Of a DNA stretch of 64,000 nucleotides, positions 15,482-24,008 are shown piece after piece. This DNA is from an uncultured Neglectibacter sp. (GTDB lineage: Bacteria > Bacillota > Clostridia > Oscillospirales > Acutalibacteraceae), in contig CAMNSA010000001.1 in NCBI GenBank assembly GCA_946554335.1, forward strand, positions 124,001 through 188,000. The letters run 5' to 3'. The notes beneath the pieces were generated by a model, which was not told the DNA's origin, ran no database searches, and was given only the letters and a program-made list of their open reading frames with translations. A program made the translations under genes and the position numbers. Every line of letters starts with the position of its first letter. Position 1 is the stretch's first letter.

Positions 15482-17080
15482 ATGAGCGGACTGCCAAAGC
15501 TAACAAACGGGGATCATATCGGAAAGACCGTACAGGTGAAATTTCGAGGATATGACCACAATGAGGGCGCGGGAAACGGGAGCCTTTGGGATATGGAGAA
15601 TCTCACCGGGGACAACACGCCACTGCTCAGCACCAGAAAGCCCAGATATCTTCTTCGCACGCTCACACAGCCGGGAGGGCTCTATGGCCGGGACTGCCTT
15701 TACTGGGTGGACGGCGGAGGATTCTATCAGGATGGGGTGAAGAAGGGGGATGTGACGCCGGGAGAGAAGCTTTTTGTCTCCCTGGGGGACTATCTCCTGA
15801 TCTTCCCGGACAAGGCGTTTTACCACACGGAGACCGGAGCGTTCGGAAACCTGGAGGCTAGCTGGAACGGGACTGCTTCCATCTCGGACGGAACCTACGC
15901 GGGAGTGGAGGCGGTGGGGAACACCATCAAGACCACGGGAGAGCCCTTCCCCTTTTCTCCCGGGGACGCGGTGCATATTTCCGGAGGGCCTGAGGGCACG
16001 GAAAAAACCGCCGTGATCCGGGAGGAGTCTCAGGACAAACGGGAGCTGCGCTTCTATGAAAACACCTTTTCGGAAAACGACTGGACAGGGACGCTTTCTC
16101 TGAAGCGGGAGGCGCCCGACATGGATTTTCTCTGCGAAAACGAGAACCGGCTGTGGGGATGCAAGGGAAGCACCATCTACGCAAGCCGTTTGGGAGACCC
16201 CTTTAACTGGAATGTGTTCGACGGGCTTGCCACGGACAGCTACGCGGTAGAGGTGGGAAGCCCGGGAGAATTTACCGGGTGCTGCGCATATCTGGGGTAT
16301 CCTGTGTTTTTTAAGGAGGATCACATTTACAAGGTATACGGGAGCAAGCCCAGCAATTTCCAGGTGATGGGAAGCGCCAGCCTGGGGGTGGAGAAGGGCG
16401 GCGCAAAGAGCCTCGCCATCGCGGGGGAGCGGCTTTTCTATCTGTCCCGGGCCGGGGTGGTTTCCTATGGAGGAGGGATGCCGGAAAATATTTCGGGCCC
16501 CTTGGGAAATGTGCGATACCGAAAGGGTGTGGGCGGCTCTGACGGGGAGAAATACTACCTCTCTTTGGAGAACGGGCGGGAGGAGAGAAGTCTGTTTGTG
16601 TTCGACACCGGGTGCGGACTGTGGCACCGGGAGGATCAGGCGGATGTCCTGGGCTTTGCCTTTACGGGAGAGCTTTATTTTCTTACACGCAGCGGAGAGC
16701 TTTGGCTGGGTGGAAACCCCAGAGAGATCCCTCAGGGAGCCGTTAAAGAAGGACAGCTTCAGAGCTTCGCGGAGTTTGGGGACTTTGTGGAGGACAGCCC
16801 TTACGGAAAAGGCCTTTCCCGCTTACAGCTTCGATTGAAGCTGGGGAAAGGGGCAAGGCTTACCGTAAAGCTGCAATTTGACAGCGAGGGGGTCTGGAAA
16901 ACGGCCGCGGTGCTGGAAGCGGAGAAAAAGAGAAGCTTTGTGGTGCCTGTGCTTCCCAGGCGGTGCGACCACTGGCGTCTGAGGCTTGAGGGCGTGGGGG
17001 ACTGGAAGCTGTTCTCCCTCAGTCGGGAATATTACGGCGGGTCAGATTTGAACCTGTCATTTGCAAGTGAAAATGAATAA
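15482..17080 (+). CDS. Phage tail/stabilisation protein, predicted beta-propeller
   Basis: This 532-residue protein has an ATG behind GGGGGGAGAAT. It consists of repeated short beta strands with motifs such as ENRLWGCKGSTIYASRLGDP, YPVFFKEDHIYKVYGSKP and GERLFYLSRAGVVSYGG. These are typical of propeller-like proteins that plug or lengthen the short tail of podovirus-type particles (role like the P22 stabilisation protein). No tape measure gene is present, which fits a short tail. Function inferred from fold pattern and gene order. Confidence 0.55.
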   Translation: MSGLPKLTNGDHIGKTVQVKFRGYDHNEGAGNGSLWDMENLTGDNTPLLSTRKPRYLLRTLTQPGGLYGRDCLYWVDGGGFYQDGVKKGDVTPGEKLFVSLGDYLLIFPDKAFYHTETGAFGNLEASWNGTASISDGTYAGVEAVGNTIKTTGEPFPFSPGDAVHISGGPEGTEKTAVIREESQDKRELRFYENTFSENDWTGTLSLKREAPDMDFLCENENRLWGCKGSTIYASRLGDPFNWNVFDGLATDSYAVEVGSPGEFTGCCAYLGYPVFFKEDHIYKVYGSKPSNFQVMGSASLGVEKGGAKSLAIAGERLFYLSRAGVVSYGGGMPENISGPLGNVRYRKGVGGSDGEKYYLSLENGREERSLFVFDTGCGLWHREDQADVLGFAFTGELYFLTRSGELWLGGNPREIPQGAVKEGQLQSFAEFGDFVEDSPYGKGLSRLQLRLKLGKGARLTVKLQFDSEGVWKTAAVLEAEKKRSFVVPVLPRRCDHWRLRLEGVGDWKLFSLSREYYGGSDLNLSFASENE

Positions 17081-17099
17081 AATGAAAGGGGAGACAAGA

Positions 17100-17996
17100 T
17101 TGTACACTTACAAGGATTTTCTCAGCGCGGCGGCTCAGGAGGGCTGGGGAGAGAACAACCACTTTTCCACCGCGGACTGGAATCTGGCGAAAACCAATCC
17201 GGACGCGGGTATGAGCCTCATTACGGCGAAGAAGAACTACTACAACGCGAAAACGCCGGAGGAACGGGCCAAGGCGAACCAGGAAGCGGAGAATATCCGT
17301 AAGCAATACGGAGGATACAAAGGGGGAAGATCGGGAGACGGATATATTTTGACAGGGCCTTCCCCCAATGATTTTTCCATGAAGAGGGAACAGCCGGAAT
17401 TCTCCTACGATCAGGAGACGGACCCGGTGTTTCAGGCCTATCAGAAGCAATATGAGCGGGAGGGGCGAAGAGCTCAGCAGAATGCCCTGGGGGACGCCGC
17501 GGCTATGACGGGAGGGATCCCTTCCACCTATGCAGTGAGCGCGGCCGCTCAGGCGGGAGACTACTACGCCTCCCAGATGGCCGACAAGGTACCGGAGCTT
17601 TATCAGGCGGCCTACAACCGGCATTTGCAGGAGCTCGGTCAGTGGAACACAGACCGGAATTTTCTCTACGGGCAGCACAGGGACGAGATCGATGCTCAGA
17701 CGGCGGCGAGACAGGAGGAGCTGCAAAACGCGCTGTACGGCGCGCAGTTCGGCGATTATTCCGGGATGCAGGATCTGGGGTACAATATGGACAACGCGCC
17801 GGAGCAGTTTCAGCGGGATCTGCAGATCGCCCAGCTGGCGGCCTCCATGGGAGACAATTCCTATTTGCAGAATTTATTCGGGATCAAGCCGGTGAGCGAC
17901 GCCAACGCCCAGATGCAGTATCAACTGGCGATGGCGCAGGCCCAGTTGGGGGACTACAGCTATTTGGAACAGCTGATAGCGAAATATTTTCAGTGA
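17100..17996 (+). CDS. Phage virion-associated protein, glutamine/alanine-rich
   Basis: This 298-residue protein. I chose the TTG at 17100 because AAGGGGAGA is correctly spaced from it and the first residues (YTYKDFLSAAAQEGWG) match the start pattern of related phage proteins. Residues 1-80 include NPDAGMSLITAKKNYYNAKTPEERAKAN. The rest is helical and rich in Gln, Ala and Tyr. It could be an internal protein released with DNA, given its helical composition and last position. No enzymatic motif is seen. Confidence 0.5.
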   Translation: MYTYKDFLSAAAQEGWGENNHFSTADWNLAKTNPDAGMSLITAKKNYYNAKTPEERAKANQEAENIRKQYGGYKGGRSGDGYILTGPSPNDFSMKREQPEFSYDQETDPVFQAYQKQYEREGRRAQQNALGDAAAMTGGIPSTYAVSAAAQAGDYYASQMADKVPELYQAAYNRHLQELGQWNTDRNFLYGQHRDEIDAQTAARQEELQNALYGAQFGDYSGMQDLGYNMDNAPEQFQRDLQIAQLAASMGDNSYLQNLFGIKPVSDANAQMQYQLAMAQAQLGDYSYLEQLIAKYFQ

Positions 17997-18015
17997 GGCT
18001 TACTGAAAGGAGTAT

Positions 18016-18084
18016 ATGGCTTGGAAGAAGGGCGTTTCGGGGGATTTTCGAGGCGCCCCTCTTTTGTCTTTTGCGGGGTTGTAA
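18016..18084 (+). CDS. Very short frame with strong ribosome site, possibly a truncated phage gene
   Basis: GAAAGGAG correctly precedes an ATG opening a 22-residue frame (MAWKKGVSGDFRGAPLLSFA...). A GC-rich hairpin (GGGCG...CGCCC, 18030-18060, then CTCTTTT) lies within it and could end transcription. It may be the left stub of a phage gene cut at the phage-chromosome junction, or a chance frame. Confidence 0.3.
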   Translation: MAWKKGVSGDFRGAPLLSFAGL

Positions 18085-18500
18085 GGGGTGGATTTTGTAG
18101 TTGTTAGTTTTTTAGTCGTTAGTAGTTTAGAAAGGGCGCTCTTCTCGCCTACCGGCTCGGTTGCTGCATGCCGGTGGCATGCGTCCAGCAACGACCGGAG
18201 TGGCAACGGAGACCAGTTCGTAGCAGCGGTCTCACCTGCCGGTTCGGTCAGCGCTGAACGGTCTCCACCGGAGACCAGCGCCCCAGAGGGAGAGCCAAGA
18301 CCTTTCTAACGACTAACATCTAAAATCTAACGACTACTCTGTAGGAGCCCAAAAGGCTGGGTAAAGCCTAGTCTTCAGCGAATTTGCTTTTGCTGTACGC
18401 AGACCGCAAAATTTTGGGTCAGCAAAAGTCTGGAGGCGGGGCCGTTTTGATTCACCTGCGGAAATTTCGGTGAAAAATGACGAAAGTTGCTCTGCAAAAA
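18085..18500. repeat. Gene-free gap with interspersed repeats
   Basis: Family 3 motifs (TAACGACTAA-like, e.g. GTTGTTAG...TTAGTCGTTAG at 18098-18124 and CTAACGACTAACATCTAAAATC from 18305) flank a family 2 element with CAGAGGGAGAGCCAAG. A divergent family 1-like stretch (GCGGAAATTTCGGTGAAAAATG) follows at 18456-18480. No gene of convincing quality is present. This is the right boundary of the phage block. Confidence 0.65.
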
Positions 18501-18551
18501 CAGGCGATATGTTAAAACGAAAAAATTTTTTGAAAATTTGCATTTGAACAC

Positions 18552-18579
18552 TTGAAAAATGAGGAAGAAATGCTAAAAT
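18552..18579 (+). promoter_or_regulatory. Promoter for the SipW-TasA cluster
   Basis: TTGAAA, a 16-base spacer, and TAAAAT, about 95 bases upstream of the first signal peptidase gene. Seen directly; activity inferred. Confidence 0.5.
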
Positions 18580-18674
18580 AAAGAAGAGCCGGCAGGGGAT
18601 TTTTCCGGTCGGTTTGCGAAGTGCTTTTTCGGATGCGCCGGAAGGAGAAAATCTTAAGGGATAAAAGGGAACCT

Positions 18675-19322
18675 ATGGAGAAAGAAAAACAGGAAAAGAG
18701 CCTGGGGTATCGCATCACCACGGTGATCGGCATTGTGCTGTGCGTGATCTTTATTCCGCTGATCCTTCTGAATACTGTCCTGATTGTGCGGTCCTTTACC
18801 GATAAGGATCATATTGCCTCTGTGTTCGGAGTGGCTCCGGTCATTGTGCTTTCCGGCTCTATGGAGCCCACCTTCAGCGCGGGGGATATGATCTTTGTTC
18901 AGAAGACAGATCCCGCTGAGCTCAAAGAGGGGGATGTGATCTGCTATCTTCCCGAAGGAGGCGACACCGCCGTGACCCATAGGATCATGGAGGTTCAGCA
19001 GCTGGACGGAGAACGGGCGTTTATCACCCAGGGTGATTTCAATACGATCGCGGACACGAATCCTGTAACGGAAAGCCAAGTGCAGGGTAAGTATCATGAG
19101 GGTTGGAGGATCGTAGGGCTGGGAAATGTAGCGGTATTTTTACAGTCTCCCTTTGGAATGGTGATTTTTATCGCCTGCCCGGTGGCGCTGTTCCTCTTAT
19201 GGGATCTGCTTCGCAGAGCGCTGGAGAACCGAAGGCGGGGCGGAGAGACCGCCAAGCTTCAGGCGGAGCTGGAGCGGCTGCGTGCCCAGGTGGGCGAGCA
19301 GGAGAAGGACAATTTAGAATAA
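18675..19322 (+). CDS. sipW: SipW-type signal peptidase I (first copy)
   Basis: This 215-residue membrane protein has a transmembrane helix at about 14-38. S62 in SGSMEP is the nucleophile, and H102 in VTHRI replaces the usual lysine, the mark of ER/SipW-type signal peptidases. A second membrane helix lies at about 160-185, followed by a C-terminal coiled coil. I chose the ATG at 18675 because AAAAGGGA is well spaced. It would cleave signal peptides on the outer face of the membrane. The substrate is probably the AKY-motif protein encoded next. Length and motifs are normal for the family. Confidence 0.85.
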   Translation: MEKEKQEKSLGYRITTVIGIVLCVIFIPLILLNTVLIVRSFTDKDHIASVFGVAPVIVLSGSMEPTFSAGDMIFVQKTDPAELKEGDVICYLPEGGDTAVTHRIMEVQQLDGERAFITQGDFNTIADTNPVTESQVQGKYHEGWRIVGLGNVAVFLQSPFGMVIFIACPVALFLLWDLLRRALENRRRGGETAKLQAELERLRAQVGEQEKDNLE

Positions 19323-19389
19323 CGGTTGTCAAGGCAGGGAGCTGCCAAACGGTGAAACAGTGTTTTTTGACCGAAGGGCAGCGATGGCC

Positions 19390-19417
19390 TTTACATACAG
19401 ACCTTTCAAGGTATTAT
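19390..19417 (+). promoter_or_regulatory. Possible internal promoter before the TasA-like gene
   Basis: TTTACA, 16 bases, TATTAT, ending 20 bases before the ATG, with GGAGG in between. It could let the fibre subunit be made in excess of its peptidase. Confidence 0.35.
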
Positions 19418-19437
19418 AACATTATGGAGGAATTATT

Positions 19438-20160
19438 ATGAAGAAGAACAGTATTTTGCTGCGCGTGGGTGTAGCGGCAATGGTTCTCACACTGGCGACT
19501 ACCAGCCTGATGTCCGGTACCTTGGCAAAGTATACCACGGCAGGAACCGGTGTGGCAGAGGCGATTGTGGCCAAGTTTGATCCGCAGTTATTTGTTGGGA
19601 AAGAAGACCCAGCTCATAATGTCACCGGAAAAACCGGAACACAGAGTTTCACATTTAAGCTGTCGGAGACTCAATTGGACGGAAAAGTGAACAGCAATGT
19701 GGCGAGTGAGCGAATCGCTCCCGGCATGAGTGGATCAATCCCCATTATTATTGACCCCAATGGTATGGAGACTGACTATAGCTATATCATGCATATCAGC
19801 TTTAAGCTGCCTGATGGCAACTCTGACTCGAATCTAGTTCCGACCAATCTTACCTTTAAGGTCGGAGGTAACCCTGGCGCGGGAAGCTCTGTTGTAGCTG
19901 GTCCGGCGAATAATCCTAGTGTTTTGGATCAAGCTACCGGCCCCCTTAAGTCCTCTGATGGTAAGGTTACCAAATATCTGAGTTGGGAGTGGCCCTATGA
20001 GACCACGCCGAGTAATGGAACGGTTTCTGATGGAGATGCTGATGATATGGCAGCCGGTGCTGCAGCTGCAGCAGAAAAGGTGACAAGTGTAGATCTTGCA
20101 ACGGTGCAGTTTGTGATTGATATTACAGTCACTCAGTATGACGGGACACTTGCTGCCTAA
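19438..20160 (+). CDS. TasA/camelysin-like exported fibre protein, SipW substrate
   Basis: This 240-residue protein with ATG behind TATGGAGG. The signal peptide runs from residue 1 to about 30, with the TLAKYTT motif typical of SipW-processed proteins. The mature part is an all-beta camelysin/TasA-type domain (QSFTFKLSE, SERIAPGMSGSIPIIID, MHISFKLPDG, TVQFVIDITVTQYDGT). Such proteins form extracellular fibres or matrix. The AT-richer codon use compared with its neighbours is noticeable. A strong terminator follows, so it ends a two-gene unit with sipW. Confidence 0.75.
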   Translation: MKKNSILLRVGVAAMVLTLATTSLMSGTLAKYTTAGTGVAEAIVAKFDPQLFVGKEDPAHNVTGKTGTQSFTFKLSETQLDGKVNSNVASERIAPGMSGSIPIIIDPNGMETDYSYIMHISFKLPDGNSDSNLVPTNLTFKVGGNPGAGSSVVAGPANNPSVLDQATGPLKSSDGKVTKYLSWEWPYETTPSNGTVSDGDADDMAAGAAAAAEKVTSVDLATVQFVIDITVTQYDGTLAA

Positions 20161-20257
20161 GATATCGGTGGGCTGAAAATAAGACACGCGCGGACAATAG
20201 CCGCGGCTCGTGCCTGAGTAGATCGTTACAAAGAAATGAAAATACGCCGATGGCGGA

Positions 20258-20303
20258 GGCCCCCGGCAAAGGGTGAATCGCGCCCTTTGCCGGGGGCCTT
20301 TTC
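20258..20303 (+). terminator. Strong intrinsic terminator
   Basis: A perfect 16-base-pair stem (GGCCCCCGGCAAAGGG with its complement) around a 9-base loop, then TTTTC. It separates the TasA-like gene from the second surface operon. Confidence 0.9.
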
Positions 20304-20335
20304 TTGAGAGTCTTTGAAGGAAGGAGGGGAACGCG

Positions 20336-21991
20336 GTGGAGAAGGAGAACGAAGGAAACGCCGAAGAGAAGCAGGCGGGCCGGTTTTCATCCAAGGGCCG
20401 CTTTCTCTCCCCTCTTCTTTTTGTGGTGCTGATGGCGTTTTCCGTGACCACCGGGCTTTTGGGCTATCAGCTGGGGAAGAACAGCGGCGGCGGGACAGGC
20501 GAGCTGTTGGACACCATCGTGCTTTCCTCTGAGGGAGTGCATGAGGTCTCCCACTTCCTTTCCGGGAAGCTTTCCCGGGAGGATGGGGCCTCCGCCAAGG
20601 GGCTGGAAGCGCGCTTACAGGGGACCCAGCGCAGCTGTGGGACGGACGACAGGGGAGGCTTCTACTTTTCCAGAGTGGGAAGCGGCTCCTATATTTTAGA
20701 GGTGCTGGAGGGGGAGACCTCTCTGGGAGTGATTCCCTTTTCCCTGTATTTCACCGGGGGCGAGATCCGCATCGAGCAGACAGAGGATGGAGAGATGATC
20801 TTCTATCTGCCGGAGGATGTGAGACTGTTTGAGATTGCTTTCGTCCTCCAGGAGGACGGGACTTTGGAGATCTTATTGGATGAGTGCTATTTTGTCACCG
20901 CCGACGGGGAGATGACGGATCTGGAAGGAATGACCGTCGTTACCGGAGACGGCGTCACTGCGGTGACGCCTGCCGGGAATATCGCCGCGGGGGATCGGGT
21001 GATCCTGCCGGGGCCGCAGGTGGTCATTTATCACGATGAAGAGGTTCCCCTTGCCGCCTTTGTGGACGAGGAAGGGGAGATCGAGACCGGCGAGGATGGG
21101 TCTGTAACCGTTGGAGGAGATACGACGGTCACTCCGGGCGGAGATGTGGTGACCCCGGAGAATCCGGACGGGGGAGAAGAGCCGCCCGTGGTGGTGGACG
21201 ACGGAGAGGTTACCACCTTCGCGGACGCCGCTCAGCCTTCTGTTCCCACCGTGTTCAACGCGCCTTACCGCAGGCCTGTGGCGCCCACGCCCACCCATGC
21301 CCCGTCGCCTTCAGAGACGCCGGGGGAAAGCTCTCAACCGGAATCCTCCGATACGGAGTCTTCCGGCACAGAGAGCTCGGGGACGGAGAGCTCCGAGCCG
21401 GTAAGCTCTGAGGAACCGGAGGCCACTCCCACTCCCACGCCAAAGGGCATGGAGATCTATGACGCAGACAGCATGATTACCTGGGAGCAGTTGTCCTCCA
21501 TCGATCTGTTCCGCAGGAAAACGGACAATTTGAACCTGGGGGAGGAGAACGGGATCCCCCTGATCGCCCCGGGGTCTTCGGGCTATTACGATTTCAAGAT
21601 CAAGAACCCGGACGAGTTCGACATCTTTTTCCGGGCAAAGGCGGAGGAGCTTTCCTTCCATCTGCCCATTCTGTATTCCATGAAAGATCTGGAAACGGGA
21701 GAATACTTCCTGTTCCAATCGAAGACCGGCTATGAGGGCGCGAATGACGAGGGAGAGGTGAGCACCTCCACCGTTAAGCTGCCCGCCGGGCAGGAGATCG
21801 TCTGTAGGCTGGAGTGGGAATGGCAGTATGAGGACTGGTATGTGCCGGAGAAGGACAATGCTCTGGACAACGCCGCGGCGCGGAGAGCGGACCGCTCCTA
21901 CCTTTTGGCCCTGCACATCTTTGCTGAGCAGATCGATCCTGACAAGGTAGACCATCCGGACGAGGGCACCAAGTATCCGGGAAAACGATAG
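20336..21991 (+). CDS. Membrane-anchored surface protein with Ser/Thr/Pro linker and camelysin-like domain
   Basis: This 551-residue protein starts at a GTG behind GGAAGGAGG. A transmembrane anchor lies at about 23-48. Residues 95-160 resemble a carboxypeptidase-regulatory beta-sandwich (DDRGGFYFSRVGSGSYILEVL). Gly/Val-rich beta repeats follow, then an extended Pro/Ser/Glu/Thr linker (about 305-375, with repeated ESSGTES-type units). The C-terminal beta domain (about 390-545) resembles TasA/camelysin subunits. It is probably a cell-surface scaffold or anchor for fibres. It lacks an AKY motif, so it may not be cleaved. Confidence 0.6.
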   Translation: MEKENEGNAEEKQAGRFSSKGRFLSPLLFVVLMAFSVTTGLLGYQLGKNSGGGTGELLDTIVLSSEGVHEVSHFLSGKLSREDGASAKGLEARLQGTQRSCGTDDRGGFYFSRVGSGSYILEVLEGETSLGVIPFSLYFTGGEIRIEQTEDGEMIFYLPEDVRLFEIAFVLQEDGTLEILLDECYFVTADGEMTDLEGMTVVTGDGVTAVTPAGNIAAGDRVILPGPQVVIYHDEEVPLAAFVDEEGEIETGEDGSVTVGGDTTVTPGGDVVTPENPDGGEEPPVVVDDGEVTTFADAAQPSVPTVFNAPYRRPVAPTPTHAPSPSETPGESSQPESSDTESSGTESSGTESSEPVSSEEPEATPTPTPKGMEIYDADSMITWEQLSSIDLFRRKTDNLNLGEENGIPLIAPGSSGYYDFKIKNPDEFDIFFRAKAEELSFHLPILYSMKDLETGEYFLFQSKTGYEGANDEGEVSTSTVKLPAGQEIVCRLEWEWQYEDWYVPEKDNALDNAAARRADRSYLLALHIFAEQIDPDKVDHPDEGTKYPGKR

Positions 21992-22011
21992 GCTGAGCGG
22001 GGAGTACGAGG

Positions 22012-22551
22012 ATGAAAGTGGCTAAAAAGCTTTTCTATGGATTTTTTGTCGTCCTGTTCAGCGCCGTGATCCTTGTGAACCTCTGGCTTCTTATTGACCA
22101 GCGGCTTTTCGGACACAACCCGCCGAAGGTTTTCGGGTACGCGCCGCTGGTGGTGGCTTCGGGAAGCATGGAGCCCACCCTTGGGATCGGGGACCTGATC
22201 CTCGTTAGAGATCGGGAGGAGTATGCCGAGGGGGATATCATCACCTTTTTGGATCCCGGCGGGAATTTAGTCACTCACCGGGTCATGGGGGAAGAGCAGG
22301 GCGCTTTTCGCACGAAGGGCGACTACAACAACACGGAGGACACAGAGACGATCGCCCGGGAACAGATCGTGGGGGCTGTGACGGCCCGGATCCCGGGAGT
22401 GGGAAAGGTTTCCGCGTTTCTTCGGGAACCGGCGGGAGTTTTCCTGCTGGCGGCGGTGGGATTTCTGCTCATTGAGGTCCCCATCTGGCTGGAGAGCAGG
22501 AAAAAAGGAGCAAGGAGGAGGGCGAGGGCCGATGGAAAAGAAAAATCCTGA
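22012..22551 (+). CDS. sipW: SipW-type signal peptidase I (second copy)
   Basis: This 179-residue peptidase has ATG behind GGGGAGTACGAGG. An N-terminal membrane helix lies at 7-28, nucleophile S52 in SGSMEP, H89 in VTHRV, and a second membrane helix at about 143-162. It is clearly diverged from the first copy. Its end overlaps the next gene by 20 bases, so it is coupled to the AKY-motif substrate there. Two dedicated peptidases in one locus suggest separate substrate sets. Confidence 0.85.
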   Translation: MKVAKKLFYGFFVVLFSAVILVNLWLLIDQRLFGHNPPKVFGYAPLVVASGSMEPTLGIGDLILVRDREEYAEGDIITFLDPGGNLVTHRVMGEEQGAFRTKGDYNNTEDTETIAREQIVGAVTARIPGVGKVSAFLREPAGVFLLAAVGFLLIEVPIWLESRKKGARRRARADGKEKS

Positions 22552-23152
22552 GGAGACAAAAAGTTCTCAACAGGAAAGGATCGCCCAGCTGCAGGAGGCT
22601 TTGCAGGTGCGAAACTCCCGAAAACGGCGGCCCCGCGGCATTTTGCGTATTCTTTTATACCTGGCTCTTTTGAGCACGGTGGTCTCCTCCTTTACCATGG
22701 CCAAATATGTGAGCAAGGGAACGGCTGTGGCACAGGCGAGAGTCGCCGCGCTGGTGAGCAATGTGCAGGTGAACTTTGAGAAGAACCTCGAAGATCTTTT
22801 GCCCGGGGTCGCCACAGAGCTTACCTTTATCGTGGCCAATTTTGACGGGGATAAGGTCTGCGAGACGGATATGGATTATGAGATCCAGGTGACCAGCACC
22901 AACAATCTGCCCCTTACCTTTGAGCTGATCCCGGACGAAGCGCCATCCACGGAAGGGGGCTATAACGCCTTTGCCGGGCCTTTGACGGACGGGAAGGCGG
23001 TGGGGGGAAAGCTGCCCCATTCCGGGACCGGAAAGGTATCTCACGGATACAAGCTGAGGATTACCTGGCCGGAGACGAAAACGGACGCCGCTTACAGCGG
23101 GAAGGTGGATTTGGTGACAGTCTCCGTTTCGTCCGTACAGGTGAAGGGGTAA
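22532..23152 (+). CDS. TasA/camelysin-like exported protein, second
   Basis: This 206-residue protein. The ATG at 22532 follows AAGGAGGAGGGCGAGG. A long basic cytoplasmic N-terminus (about 45 residues, Gln/Arg-rich) precedes a hydrophobic segment and the SipW-type motif FTMAKYVSKG. The mature beta domain includes TELTFIVANFDGDKVCETDMDYEIQV and a terminal VDLVTVSVSSVQV strand. It would be cut by the peptidase encoded upstream and exported to the surface. The long N-tail is unusual. Confidence 0.7.
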   Translation: MEKKNPEETKSSQQERIAQLQEALQVRNSRKRRPRGILRILLYLALLSTVVSSFTMAKYVSKGTAVAQARVAALVSNVQVNFEKNLEDLLPGVATELTFIVANFDGDKVCETDMDYEIQVTSTNNLPLTFELIPDEAPSTEGGYNAFAGPLTDGKAVGGKLPHSGTGKVSHGYKLRITWPETKTDAAYSGKVDLVTVSVSSVQVKG

Positions 23153-23167
23153 GGAGAAGAACGGCAG

Positions 23168-23962
23168 GTGAGCTTTTTGCGGAGAACAGGCGGGAAAAAC
23201 AGAAAAAAGAAACCCTCTCTTCTGGCAGCGCTGTGCATTTTGACGCTGTTTACCTTGCTGTCCTCTGTGATCGGCATGACCTGGGCGAAATATACGACTT
23301 CCTCCAACAATCCGGGGCTGGCCAACGCGAAGCCCTTCTATTTTTCCAGCGATAAGCTCTCCCCGGAGGGAGCGTCTTCCTCCTGCCCGGTGGAGTTCTC
23401 CGCGGGGGCGTCGAACAGTGTTTTTTCCTTTGTGCTTCGAAATTACGAGGACGATATGCGGATCACGAACGACGAGATCCGCTATTCCGCCACGCTCACG
23501 CCGGCTTCCGGCGAGGCCAGAACGGTGATCGCGGAGACGACGCTTCCAAGCGCGGGAGCGCAGGATACGACGGTGCAGGTAACTGTCCATAAATCTGATT
23601 TTCAGTTGGAGGACGGCTCTCTGGGCACGGCGACCCTTTCCGTGACCACCACGAAGCCCTACCAAAAGACGCTGTCAGTCACTTTGGCCCTTTCTCAGGT
23701 TGCCGGGGACATCAGCTGGGAGGTCTCAGACGAGGCGGGGGCGGTGCTTTTGACTTTGCAGGGCGGAACGGGAGAGCAGGTGACGGTGACCTGGCCGGAG
23801 GGCCTTGTGCCGGACCCCACAAACCCGGTTTTTTCCGCAGCGGAAACCTCGGGGCGGCAGATCAGCTTCCAGGCGGAAAGCGGGGAAACCTATTCCCTTT
23901 CCTTCCTCAAGACGAATGAAAGCGCCGCTTTCGGGAAAGAACAGTTTGCTGTGTCGGCATAG
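23168..23962 (+). CDS. TasA/camelysin-like exported protein, third
   Basis: This 264-residue protein starts at a GTG behind TAAGGAGAAG. The basic N-terminus GGKNRKKK precedes a hydrophobic segment and GMTWAKYTTSS, the SipW motif. The rest is beta-sandwich: SVFSFVLRNYEDDMRITNDEIRYSATL and a second domain rich in Thr and Val. It lies 15 bases after the second substrate and probably shares its peptidase. Probably a minor subunit or cap of the surface fibre, by analogy with TasA/TapA systems. Confidence 0.7.
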   Translation: MSFLRRTGGKNRKKKPSLLAALCILTLFTLLSSVIGMTWAKYTTSSNNPGLANAKPFYFSSDKLSPEGASSSCPVEFSAGASNSVFSFVLRNYEDDMRITNDEIRYSATLTPASGEARTVIAETTLPSAGAQDTTVQVTVHKSDFQLEDGSLGTATLSVTTTKPYQKTLSVTLALSQVAGDISWEVSDEAGAVLLTLQGGTGEQVTVTWPEGLVPDPTNPVFSAAETSGRQISFQAESGETYSLSFLKTNESAAFGKEQFAVSA

Positions 23963-24008
23963 TGAGAATTGGGTGAACTAAAATTATATTTTGAAGGGAG
24001 GCATCGGC

